The notes beneath the pieces were generated by a model. The model was given only the letters and a program-made list of their open reading frames with translations. It was not told the DNA's origin and ran no database searches. Below, piece by piece: positions 1-5,323 of a DNA stretch of 7,796 nt. The stretch's first letter is position 1. Each line of letters begins with the position of its first letter. A program made the position numbers and the translations under genes. The DNA lies in NCBI GenBank assembly GCA_012962055.1, contig DTYD01000051.1, positions 1-7,796 on the forward strand, in the 5' to 3' direction. Source of the DNA: Hadesarchaea archaeon. GTDB lineage: Archaea > Hadarchaeota > Hadarchaeia > Hadarchaeales > Hadarchaeaceae.

Positions 1-145
1 AGGCAGACGAGCCTTGGGGCAGGTCTCCAAGGTAGGGGCTGTCGTGAGCCAGCCCGTAACTGGGGCATTGCCGTCCATCGAACTTGGCAGCGTTGCTCAA
101 TTTCCGACCCCAGAAGCCACGTCCTTTTAGGGCGGGATAGTTCAC
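1..145 (+). mobile_element. Right end of an IS200/IS605-family element, probable omega-RNA scaffold region
   Basis: The tnpB tail overlaps a structured segment with three perfect or near-perfect hairpins: 12-17 with 27-32, 36-41 with 50-55, and 120-124 with 130-134 (CGTCC/GGGCG, loop TTTTA). The segment 112-145, GAAGCC, hairpin, then ATAGTTCAC, matches the usual IS1341-type right end (GAAGCC, stem-loop, GTAGTTCAC) as I remember it. In TnpB systems the 3' part of the gene and the right end are transcribed as the omega RNA, whose guide is the flanking DNA. If the element ends at about 145, the guide would start in the bases before the AMMECR1 stop. The exact end is inferred. Confidence 0.55.
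2..130 (+). CDS. tnpB: TnpB (IS200/IS605, IS1341-type), C-terminal fragment, 5' end outside window
   Basis: An open frame enters from the left edge and stops at TAG 128-130. It gives a 42-residue tail that begins GRRALGQVSKVG and ends PTPEATSF. Proline-rich, poorly conserved tails ending in EAxSF-like residues just before a hairpin and a TTCAC end are typical of IS1341-type TnpB, the RNA-guided transposon nuclease related to Cas12. The zinc-finger and RuvC parts lie outside the window, so activity cannot be judged. The stop codon sits inside the right-end hairpin, as expected for these elements. A related RRAxGxxSxxG tail occurs at the right edge of the window (7762 onward). Identification rests on the tail plus the right-end structure, not on a catalytic domain. 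Confidence 0.6.
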   Translation, partial: GRRALGQVSKVGAVVSQPVTGALPSIELGSVAQFPTPEATSF

Positions 146-171
146 AGTAATACTCAGGTAAAAATCTCTCC

Positions 172-801
172 TCAACACCTGGACGAAGTGGCATTTTTTC
201 TTTCCCCAACTAGTTTTCGCTCCCCGACCTCTCCACCCGGTTTTTTCTCCCTGAAAACCTGAGCGAAAAACTTTTGTACACGCGTATTTTTGTTTAGCCA
301 AGCGTCAGGCGTTAACCCAGCCTTCATGCAAGCGTGAGACAGAAACTCTTCAGCGTCCCACCCCCACTCGACCGGCACTTGAGGTAGGAGCAGCCCCGCG
401 TACCCTCCACGTTCCACGATTAAACCATCTCTACCAATGACGATGAGACTTGGGTAATCGCTCGGATTTTTGGCTTTCAATGGCTCTGGTTGCGACAACA
501 CGCTCACCTCTATTTCCACCTCAGAAAGCTCGTCCGGCTCCACAGGGGAAAAGCGCGGGTCCCGGGTGGCGGAACTCACGGCTGAGTCGATCAACGCGTT
601 AATGAGGGGTATTGTGGGCACTGGGTGACCTATACACCCCCGGAGTTTGCCATGTTTTGTCAGGGTGACGAAGACGCCGTGAGGTTCGCTCAACTTTTGT
701 GGAACTTTTGGCACAGTCGGCAATTTGCCTTCTCGAAGGTAAGTCCCAATGGCCAACCTCGCTGTCTTCACTAACAATTTCCCTTCATCAAGAGTAAACA
801 T
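172..801 (-). CDS. AMMECR1-domain protein
   Basis: A 209-residue protein with the AMMECR1-domain hallmark LRGCIGH at about residues 53-59. It is followed by conserved segments SAVSSATRDPRFSPV, EIEVSVLS and GLLLPQVPVEWGWDAEEFLSHAC. AMMECR1 proteins occur in all domains and their biochemical role is unsettled; in archaea and bacteria the domain is often next to, or fused with, MEMO. The start is ATG 801, with AAGTGA a few bases upstream; a GTG at 810 would overlap the stop of the preceding gene (807-809). The family usually ends near the GEV at about residue 195, so the last residues (ERKLVGERKNATSSRC) look like an extension. The stop lies only about 27 bases from the apparent end of the IS element, so the tail may have been altered by an insertion nearby. 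It is probably co-transcribed with the Mut7-C gene. Confidence 0.93.
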   Translation of the reverse strand: MFTLDEGKLLVKTARLAIGTYLREGKLPTVPKVPQKLSEPHGVFVTLTKHGKLRGCIGHPVPTIPLINALIDSAVSSATRDPRFSPVEPDELSEVEIEVSVLSQPEPLKAKNPSDYPSLIVIGRDGLIVERGGYAGLLLPQVPVEWGWDAEEFLSHACMKAGLTPDAWLNKNTRVQKFFAQVFREKKPGGEVGERKLVGERKNATSSRC

Positions 802-806
802 GTTCG

Positions 807-1301
807 TCACTTCAATTTATTATAACGTGATGCTATCTCAATTATTGTTTTCCAGTGTTTACCGTACCAGTATATTTTTCCGCATTTTGAACACCGCCAA
901 AATTCTCGTCGCGTCTTTAGGACGGTTCTGGGCACAAATTCTACAATTTTTTCCTTACCTACGGGTTTTAGCAATCCGTTGCAAGTCGGGCACCTAGAAT
1001 TTTCTGGATTAATTTCTATTTTGTGTCCACTTTTTTTCGATATTTCAGCCAATTGAGATACTACATCGCTTGTCCTGATGAATGTGGTTCTTATTCCAGA
1101 TTTTCTAGCGCGGCGATACAGAAGGAGGTCACAGGTCAAAAGCTCTCTTTTTTCGAGTTTGGCCAAATTTAGCAGGATTTCGTCTTGGTCCACTGCTGAG
1201 GCACGCAGGTTATCGATATAGATGACATCATGCCCGGCGAGACGAAGCCAACGTGCTAACTTGCCGAGCATCCCGTCAGCCACAAACTTCATGAGTTTCA
1301 C
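807..1301 (-). CDS. Mut7-C RNase-domain protein (PIN-like fold with zinc ribbon)
   Basis: A 164-residue protein. The N-terminal half matches Mut7-C: KFVADGMLGKLARWLRLAGHD at residues 5-25 with the putative acidic residue D9, then LLTCDLLLYRRA with D58. The C-terminal half has a zinc ribbon with CPTC (C104, C107) and CSKC (C137, C140). Mut7-C domains are predicted single-strand RNases of the PIN-like group, named after the C-terminal domain of the C. elegans exonuclease Mut-7. GTG 1301 is chosen because GGAG lies 10 bases upstream; ATG 1292 (MKFVADG) is an alternative, and reading further upstream to 1382 adds 27 residues with no family similarity. The stop codon is within 6-9 bases of the AMMECR1 start, which suggests coupled translation. 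Confidence 0.88.
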   Translation of the reverse strand: MKLMKFVADGMLGKLARWLRLAGHDVIYIDNLRASAVDQDEILLNLAKLEKRELLTCDLLLYRRARKSGIRTTFIRTSDVVSQLAEISKKSGHKIEINPENSRCPTCNGLLKPVGKEKIVEFVPRTVLKTRREFWRCSKCGKIYWYGKHWKTIIEIASRYNKLK

Positions 1302-1377
1302 GAGTTGTATTCTCCTTTGGGCAAAAAGTAATTGTGGACATGCCCTCTCAATTTTGTTATTTGCGAACAAACCCAGC

Positions 1378-1393
1378 TTCATTTATTTTCTCG
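1378..1393 (-). promoter_or_regulatory. Possible TATA box for the Mut7-C/AMMECR1 pair
   Basis: The 121-base gap between the MinD-like and Mut7-C genes contains GAAAATAAATGAAG on the minus strand. It lies about 80 bases before the GTG start, so the implied leader is about 50 bases. A T5 run (1410-1414 on the opposite strand) lies about 10 bases after the minD stop and could end that transcript. The evidence is base composition only. Confidence 0.3.
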
Positions 1394-1422
1394 TCCCACC
1401 AAAGCGAGCAAAAAGCAGCATA

Positions 1423-2148
1423 TCAGGTCTTGGGTTCTTTACTTTTCGTTTTGATCAATTTTCTGGCCAGATCCCTGATAGCTTTTGCCGCAGGAGATTT
1501 TGGTTCTGTCACCATCAGTGGTACCCCCCTGTTCAGAGCTCGGTTCACACCTTCGTCTTCCGGAATCTCTGCCAGCACGGAAACATTTAGGATTGTTTCG
1601 ATCTCTTTGCTATCGATTTCAAACTCTTCCTTACGCACGCGATTCAACGCCATGCCAATTGGAGATAAACCTAAGAATTCGGCAATTAAGCGAGTTTTCA
1701 TGCAATCGGAGACCGAGACCATGTCAGGAACCGTTACCAGCAAAACCTCTCGAGCGGCCCGAAGAGCTGCGATCGTTTCTCTCCTCAGACCGCTGGGAGC
1801 GTCTATGATTATAAAGTCGGTTTCTTCCGGTACAGTACGGAGAAGCCCAGCCAGATATTCTGGGTGGGCTCCCCTGATCTGGTCTAAGCTCACAGCTGCC
1901 GGGGCGATTCTGACCCCCTTTGGTCCAGTATACAGAACTTCTGAAAACGAGATTTCGCCGGCAAGAGCATCGTTTATCGTGTATACGGATTTTTCAAGTT
2001 TGAACAAGAGTGCGAGATCTGGTGTAGTTAGGCTTGCGTCCACGATTATGGTGGATTTACCAAGACCTGAGAGGGCGATGCCAAGGTTTGCGGCCATGGT
2101 GGTCCGTCCAACACCTCCCTTGCCGGAAGCGAGAGCGATTAGACGCAT
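1423..2148 (-). CDS. MinD/ParA-like ATPase with an Arg in the P-loop
   Basis: A 241-residue deviant-Walker-A ATPase of the MinD/ParA (SIMIBI) class. The P-loop is GKGGVGRTT at residues 9-17. The signature lysine K10 is present, but the usual P-loop lysine before TT is Arg (R15). Walker B is FIIIDAP around D116, followed by a MinD-like segment (LLVTVPDMVSVSDCMKT) and an ALNRVR segment in the nucleotide-base region. The C-terminus (AAKAIRDLARKLIKTK) could form a basic amphipathic helix for membrane binding, as in MinD. Family members position division, chemosensory or flagellar assemblies, or segregate DNA; nothing nearby shows which. ATG 2148 is chosen because AGGTGA (2154-2159) lies 5 bases upstream; a GTG at 2157 is inside that site. 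It is the first gene of the leftward cluster. Confidence 0.9.
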   Translation of the reverse strand: MRLIALASGKGGVGRTTMAANLGIALSGLGKSTIIVDASLTTPDLALLFKLEKSVYTINDALAGEISFSEVLYTGPKGVRIAPAAVSLDQIRGAHPEYLAGLLRTVPEETDFIIIDAPSGLRRETIAALRAAREVLLVTVPDMVSVSDCMKTRLIAEFLGLSPIGMALNRVRKEEFEIDSKEIETILNVSVLAEIPEDEGVNRALNRGVPLMVTEPKSPAAKAIRDLARKLIKTKSKEPKT

Positions 2149-2244
2149 GCGGGTCACCTGAACCTAAGACTCCAATCTAAAATACTATGCGGTGAAATTT
2201 TTTCTCAGTTATAAAGTACAGCCACATAAAGAATGGGGGGGAGA
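2149..2244. promoter_or_regulatory. Divergent promoter region, MinD-like gene and GGR-family gene
   Basis: This 96-base AT-rich gap separates divergent genes. For the rightward gene, TTATAAAG (2209-2216) lies about 33 bases before ATG 2245, so transcription would start about 8-10 bases before the codon, giving a near-leaderless mRNA. For the leftward gene, TAGTATTTTAGA (2176-2187, minus strand) lies about 30 bases before ATG 2148. A 7-G run (2235-2241) precedes the GGR start and may act as a weak ribosome site. The assignments come from spacing and composition. Confidence 0.5.
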
Positions 2245-3438
2245 ATGATTGAAAAATACGATGTGATTGTGGCGGGTGGTGGTCCAGCTGGGTTGGCCGC
2301 GGCGAGAGCAGTGGCATCCGAAGGTGGTAAAGTTCTGTTGCTTGAGTTGCAGGCCCAGATAGGAGGTCAGACCCAATCTGTAAGTTGGGTGCCGAACGAT
2401 CTAATAACGTCCAAGCTCAGGCGTGCAGTGGTTATCAGGTTAAGGGAGGTAAAGCTGCATTCTCCACACAAAGAGTTGACCGCGCGCGGCGACTTTGGAG
2501 CGATAGTGGATAGACGTCAGTTCGACAAGCTACTGGCAGCAGAAGCGGCGGCGAGCGGTGCCGAGCTTTGGTTGAGCGCCCCGACCAAGGAACTTTTGAC
2601 AAGCAATGGCGCGGTTTGTGGAGTTCTCATCGAGGCAGGCGACTGGTCGGACCGGATAGAGGGTGAGGTGGTCATTGATGCTACTGGGGCTAGGGGGGAG
2701 TGGTCAAGTCTGTTTATCAGAAAAGTTATGAGAGATGGTTGGCAGCGTGAACGGTTGGCGTTCAGCAACGAGTATCTCATGGCTAATGTCAAGGATGAAA
2801 AAAGCGCGGAGATTATATTTACCTCTTACTTCGCCCCTAAAGGTCACGCCTGGATTTATCCATTGGGGAAAGGTTTCGCGATGGCGGGGATTCAAGGGGT
2901 ACGGATTCATCCGGATGTCGCTCTCGACGAGTTCATAGGCAAGCAAGCTCCGCCAAGGCTCACGGGCGCGGTGCCGGTGGCGGCCTTCAGAAGTCAATTG
3001 CCGTTGGAGGGCCCATTGAATCAAACTTGTGCGGATGGAATAATCACCGTTGGAGGCGCGGCCGGTCAAATCTATCCGTTGTCAGGACAAGGGCTGCGTT
3101 ATGCGCTACGCTGCGGGGAACTTGCTGGTAAAGTGGCGGTGGACGCGGTTACTGACGGCGATGTTTCGAAAGAACGGCTATCGGAGTACGAGCGGGATTG
3201 GAAGGCTGAATTTGGGTTCGATTTCAAGGTTGGGGGACTTTTACAATCCTCGCTGAGTGTTTCTCAAGATCAAAAGATGAATGCAATCCTCCATATCCTG
3301 GAAGGCAAGCCTAGGCTTCAACACGCGTTCATCGGTGTTTTCACCAGCTTCAATCTAAAGGATTCTCTCTGTGTTTTGCTGAAGAATGACGAGATAGCGC
3401 GGGTTTTCGGTCGAGAAGCTGTGGAGGCACTCAGGTGA
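2245..3438 (+). CDS. Geranylgeranyl-reductase-family FAD oxidoreductase
   Basis: A 397-residue flavoprotein. The N-terminal Rossmann motif is DVIVAGGGPAG (G11-G16) with an acidic strand end at LLLELQAQIGG. A second nucleotide-associated motif is VVIDATG (about 143-148). HAWIYP (about 201-206) matches the YxWxFP-type substrate motif of the GGR family. The late FAD motif is VGGAAGQIYPLSGQG (about 269-283), where the usual Asp of VGDAAG is Gly. GGR enzymes saturate the geranylgeranyl chains of archaeal ether lipids; other family members reduce different isoprenoids, so the substrate is not certain. ATG 2245 fits the distance to the Rossmann motif and the TATA box; ATG 2233 would add four residues. 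The stop overlaps the GTG start of the TFB gene by 4 bases, so the two are co-translated. Confidence 0.88.
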   Translation: MIEKYDVIVAGGGPAGLAAARAVASEGGKVLLLELQAQIGGQTQSVSWVPNDLITSKLRRAVVIRLREVKLHSPHKELTARGDFGAIVDRRQFDKLLAAEAAASGAELWLSAPTKELLTSNGAVCGVLIEAGDWSDRIEGEVVIDATGARGEWSSLFIRKVMRDGWQRERLAFSNEYLMANVKDEKSAEIIFTSYFAPKGHAWIYPLGKGFAMAGIQGVRIHPDVALDEFIGKQAPPRLTGAVPVAAFRSQLPLEGPLNQTCADGIITVGGAAGQIYPLSGQGLRYALRCGELAGKVAVDAVTDGDVSKERLSEYERDWKAEFGFDFKVGGLLQSSLSVSQDQKMNAILHILEGKPRLQHAFIGVFTSFNLKDSLCVLLKNDEIARVFGREAVEALR

Positions 3439-4349
3439 CGCGCTGCGAGGCTTTTCCGATGCACTGTCCGTCGTGCAGCAGCTCCGCGGTCCTGTATGAT
3501 CGTGTCAGAGGAGAGAGCGTGTGTACGCGCTGTGGATTTGTAATTTTAGATCGTTTGTTCGAGTTAGAGCCAGAATGGCAGAGAACACTTGGTGAGGAAT
3601 TGGAGAGGGCGGATGTCACCACTGGTATAGATGTGACACAGCACGATCTCGGATTGGGAAGCAAGTTCTGGGTACCCAGAAACGTTTCTCCGAGTCAGCG
3701 TGCTTTCTTGCGACGGTTGCACATATTGCAGCAGCGTTCGCGCGTGAACGGATGGGAAGACCGAAGTTTACGTGAGGCACTTATGGAGCTGGATAAACTC
3801 TGCGAAGCTCTGGCGCTTCCGAAGGGAATAAAAGCCGAGGTGAGTGTGAGTTACCGGCGAGCAAGGGCCAGACGGATAACGGCTGGCAGAAGTCTCCACC
3901 AGGTCCTAGCGGCACTTATATTTATCACGTGCAGAGCGAGAGGTCTGCCCCGCACTGAGGATGAAATAACTCGGGCACTGGTCACACGTTTCGGAATGAA
4001 AAAACGCGAGGTCACACGGAATTTTCGTAAGCTCGTCAAATTATTTTCGCGAGAGCTAAAGCTGAAATTGTCGCGCATCTCAGTTGATGATTACATCAAC
4101 CGGTTTGCGTCGCAGCTTGGGCTCTCCAGAACGGCGATTGAGCGCGCTTACAGGTTTCATAAAATGCTCCCTCAAAACTTTACTCAACCAAAATCGCCGC
4201 TTTTCTTGGCCGCGGTGGCGCTTTACATCGCGGCTGATTCAGCAGGCGAGGAGCTCACGCTTCATAAAGTTTCACGCGTGTGTGGAATCGGTGTCTCAAG
4301 TCTTTCTAAGAACGCTACGCTGGCAAAGCAGCTTGTGGCAAAGGAATAA
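3435..4349 (+). CDS. Divergent transcription initiation factor B (TFB/TFIIB family)
   Basis: A 304-residue protein with TFB architecture. It has an N-terminal zinc ribbon (C11, C14, C30, C33, containing VRGESVCTRCGFV), a linker with EPEWQRTLGEE and GLGSKFW, and two cyclin-like repeats (about residues 90-190 and 200-300). TFB bridges TBP on the TATA box to RNA polymerase. The B-reader/linker region is poorly matched: after EPEW the usual run of acidic and basic residues and the GLST segment are altered. It is therefore more likely a specialised paralogue than the housekeeping factor. GTG 3435 has GGAGG 7 bases upstream and overlaps the GGR stop (GTGA); ATG 3459 is an alternative that keeps the zinc ribbon. 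The gene is co-transcribed with the GGR-family gene. Its 3' end overlaps the opposing DUF429 gene by 35 bases. Confidence 0.9.
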   Translation: MTRCEAFPMHCPSCSSSAVLYDRVRGESVCTRCGFVILDRLFELEPEWQRTLGEELERADVTTGIDVTQHDLGLGSKFWVPRNVSPSQRAFLRRLHILQQRSRVNGWEDRSLREALMELDKLCEALALPKGIKAEVSVSYRRARARRITAGRSLHQVLAALIFITCRARGLPRTEDEITRALVTRFGMKKREVTRNFRKLVKLFSRELKLKLSRISVDDYINRFASQLGLSRTAIERAYRFHKMLPQNFTQPKSPLFLAAVALYIAADSAGEELTLHKVSRVCGIGVSSLSKNATLAKQLVAKE

Positions 4350-4878
4350 CGATCTTTCCTCGCATATCACCAACCACCTCGGTTTTCTTACGCAAGTGAA
4401 GCATCCCGCTCAGCGCCGCCAAGGCAGCGTCTGTTTCATGTTTACTACCATCTCTCTCGAAACAAAATCCCATTTTTTTGATTTTTTTGACCCATTTAGT
4501 CCGGTCCGCAGTTTTGAAGAGTATGACTCCAGAGGTTCTAGGGTGGATTTCTATCACCCAAATTTTTCTTGAATGGAGTTTTTTAGCCAGACGTATCCCG
4601 CGCTTGGTGAGCAACCTCATCCCAGCAAAAGTTGGGGGAAACACACGCAGTCCGCGCTTTATCAGTTCAGTATCAGCTTTTCTTATGTTTTCGCGCGCAG
4701 GCGAACTTAAGGGGGCGTCTATGGCAACCAAGGTCGGCTCCTCTTTGAGGCAAAGATTAACGATCTCTTGGTCTGAGTGGACCAATCTTGTATGGAATGT
4801 GTGGCCAGAGAGCACGGCAAAACCGCTCGGGTTAGCTGGACTTCCTGCGAGGTCAATACCGATAACCTTAGTCTTCAC
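4315..4878 (-). CDS. DUF429 protein, predicted RNase H-fold nuclease
   Basis: A 187-residue protein. The N-terminal strand VIGIDLAGSPANPSGFAVL carries D9. Then follow LVAIDAPLSSPARENIRKAD (D54), RVFPPTFAGMRLLTKRG, VIEIHPRTS (E110) and HETDAALAALSGML (D150). This order (GIDLAG, IDAPL, PPTFxGM, IExxP, DAxxA) is the DUF429 pattern, a family predicted to have an RNase H-like fold with acidic catalytic residues; no cellular role is established. The start is GTG 4878, directly before the conserved core, with AAAGGA 2 bases upstream, which is close. The frame stays open to 5076, but that stretch has no family similarity. The end overlaps the TFB gene tail to tail. Confidence 0.82.
   Translation of the reverse strand: MKTKVIGIDLAGSPANPSGFAVLSGHTFHTRLVHSDQEIVNLCLKEEPTLVAIDAPLSSPARENIRKADTELIKRGLRVFPPTFAGMRLLTKRGIRLAKKLHSRKIWVIEIHPRTSGVILFKTADRTKWVKKIKKMGFCFERDGSKHETDAALAALSGMLHLRKKTEVVGDMRGKIVIPLPQAALPA
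4473..4488 (+). terminator. Twin T7 tracts, possible terminator of the GGR-TFB transcript
   Basis: Two runs of seven T (4473-4479 and 4482-4488) lie about 125 bases past the TFB stop on the plus strand. Archaeal RNA polymerase terminates at oligo-T in the non-template strand. The tracts encode KKIKK of the DUF429 protein on the other strand, so a coding origin is also possible. Confidence 0.4.
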
Positions 4879-4928
4879 ATTCCTTTTTGCGTTTTTCGAA
4901 AGAAACCCGGGTGGATTCTCTGAGGGAA

Positions 4929-4940
4929 CTTTTTTATTGA
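4929..4940 (-). promoter_or_regulatory. TATA-like box for the DUF429 gene
   Basis: TCAATAAAAAAG on the minus strand lies about 55 bases before the GTG at 4878, giving an expected leader of about 30 bases. The upstream open stretch (to 5076) would then be untranscribed, which supports the short start. Composition and spacing only. Confidence 0.35.
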
Positions 4941-5110
4941 AAGAAATCTGGGACGCCGCGCTAAAATTGCCATGACGTGACCGCTTGCTTCGACACGACC
5001 TTCGTTTTTCCCACCTCAAAACCGAATCCGCCTCGGTACCCCTGTAAAAACCAGCACCGGAGATACAGAAAGACACGGTTTCAGGTAACAGTTACATCAC
5101 CTCTCCACAT
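4941..5110. other. Intergenic stretch with no gene seen
   Basis: Between the DUF429 promoter and the tRNA promoter I see no convincing coding region. An open minus-strand frame crosses the left part but has unusual composition (many Ser, Arg, Cys) and no recognisable motif. A GTAACAGTTAC palindrome lies at 5085-5095, next to a minus-strand GAGGTGATG followed directly by TAA. Neither has an assigned role. Confidence 0.5.
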
Positions 5111-5135
5111 GTTTTAACATTGTTAAGTTTTTAAC
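5111..5135 (+). promoter_or_regulatory. tRNA-Trp promoter with palindrome
   Basis: AGTTTTTAA (5126-5134) is TATA-like and lies about 30 bases before tRNA base 1, so transcription would start about 5155-5160. Immediately upstream is the palindrome TTAACA-T-TGTTAA (5114-5126). The unit TTTTAAC appears twice, at 5112-5118 and 5129-5135. The palindrome could be an operator or simply AT-rich promoter sequence. Confidence 0.45.
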
Positions 5136-5187
5136 CTCCAGAATAAAATTACTCGTCAGTGGGGCCGTAGTGTAGCTTGGCTAGCAC

Positions 5188-5209
5188 ACTAGCATTAAGC
5201 TGGGCTAAA
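5188..5209 (+). other. tRNA-Trp intron 1 (22 nt, position 25/26)
   Basis: A perfect BHB. The central helix is TAGC (5182-5185, exon) with GCTA (5204-5207, intron). The 3-base bulges are ACA (5186-5188) and AAG (5208-5210), each cut between the second and third base. The inner helix is CTAGC with GCTGG (5189-5193/5199-5203), loop ATTAA. Position 25/26 is a known non-canonical intron site in archaea. It is spliced by the archaeal tRNA endonuclease and ligase. Confidence 0.85.
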
Positions 5210-5221
5210 GGCAGGCTCCAG

Positions 5222-5278
5222 TGGTCGTTGTGGGTCTGCTGACATTAGGATGATGATCCATTGGAGCGGCCAGAAGAG
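5222..5278 (+). other. tRNA-Trp intron 2 (about 57 nt, position 37/38)
   Basis: This interrupts the anticodon loop after G5221, the canonical archaeal site; A5279 then becomes base 38. The 5' junction suits a BHB: CTCC (5216-5219) with GGAG (5263-5266) and bulge AGT. That fold, however, would place the 3' cut at 5268/5269, 10 bases before the anticodon-stem strand CCTGC (5280-5284). The 3' boundary given here is set by tRNA geometry, not by a BHB. The intron appears to carry a guide RNA (listed separately). Confidence 0.75.
5222..5278 (+). ncRNA. Probable intron-encoded box C/D guide RNA for tRNA-Trp
   Basis: The intron has D' box CTGA (5239-5242) and C' box ATGATGA (5250-5256), 7 bases apart. 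The 10 bases 5228-5237 before D' pair without a gap with 5277-5286 (two G-U pairs), across the 3' splice junction and anticodon stem. The fifth base before D' (G5234) pairs with C5280, tRNA position 39. The 10 bases 5258-5267 after C' pair with 5215-5224, covering the anticodon (one G-U pair). In Haloferax and Pyrococcus the tRNA-Trp intron is a known guide for 2'-O-methylation at positions 34 and 39. The terminal C and D boxes are poor here (GTGGTCG near 5221, CAGA at 5271), so activity is inferred. Confidence 0.6.
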
Positions 5279-5293
5279 ACCTGCAAACCCGGG

Positions 5294-5323
5294 AGGGGTT
5301 GAGTTGAGGCTTATCCCCGGGAA
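5294..5323 (+). other. tRNA-Trp intron 3 (30 nt, T arm, position 53/54)
   Basis: BHB core intact. The central helix is CCCG (5288-5291, exon) with CGGG (5318-5321, intron). The bulges are GGA (5292-5294) and AAT (5322-5324), cut between the second and third base. The inner helix is GGGGT (5295-5299) with ATCCC (5313-5317). The outer helix is almost absent, as in relaxed BHB introns. Removal joins CCGGG to TTCAAAT and restores a standard T arm. Confidence 0.85.

Noticed and set aside
1302..1382. N-terminal extension of the Mut7-C frame
   Set aside because: Family similarity starts at MKFVADG. The GGAG site at 1312-1315 supports a start at GTG 1301.
1334..2161. Long plus-strand frame opposite the MinD-like gene
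   Set aside because: The minus strand has clear Walker motifs. The plus frame is serine/arginine-rich antisense without recognisable domains.
4879..5076. N-terminal extension of the DUF429 frame
   Set aside because: No family similarity and odd composition. A TATA-like box lies inside it and the conserved core starts right after GTG 4878.
5189..5203. An anticodon-like arm CTAGC-ATTAA-GCTGG suggesting tRNA-Leu (UAA)
   Set aside because: The loop has only 5 bases and the arm is the inner helix of intron 1. The GCAGG/CCTGC stem with CCA gives a complete tRNA-Trp.
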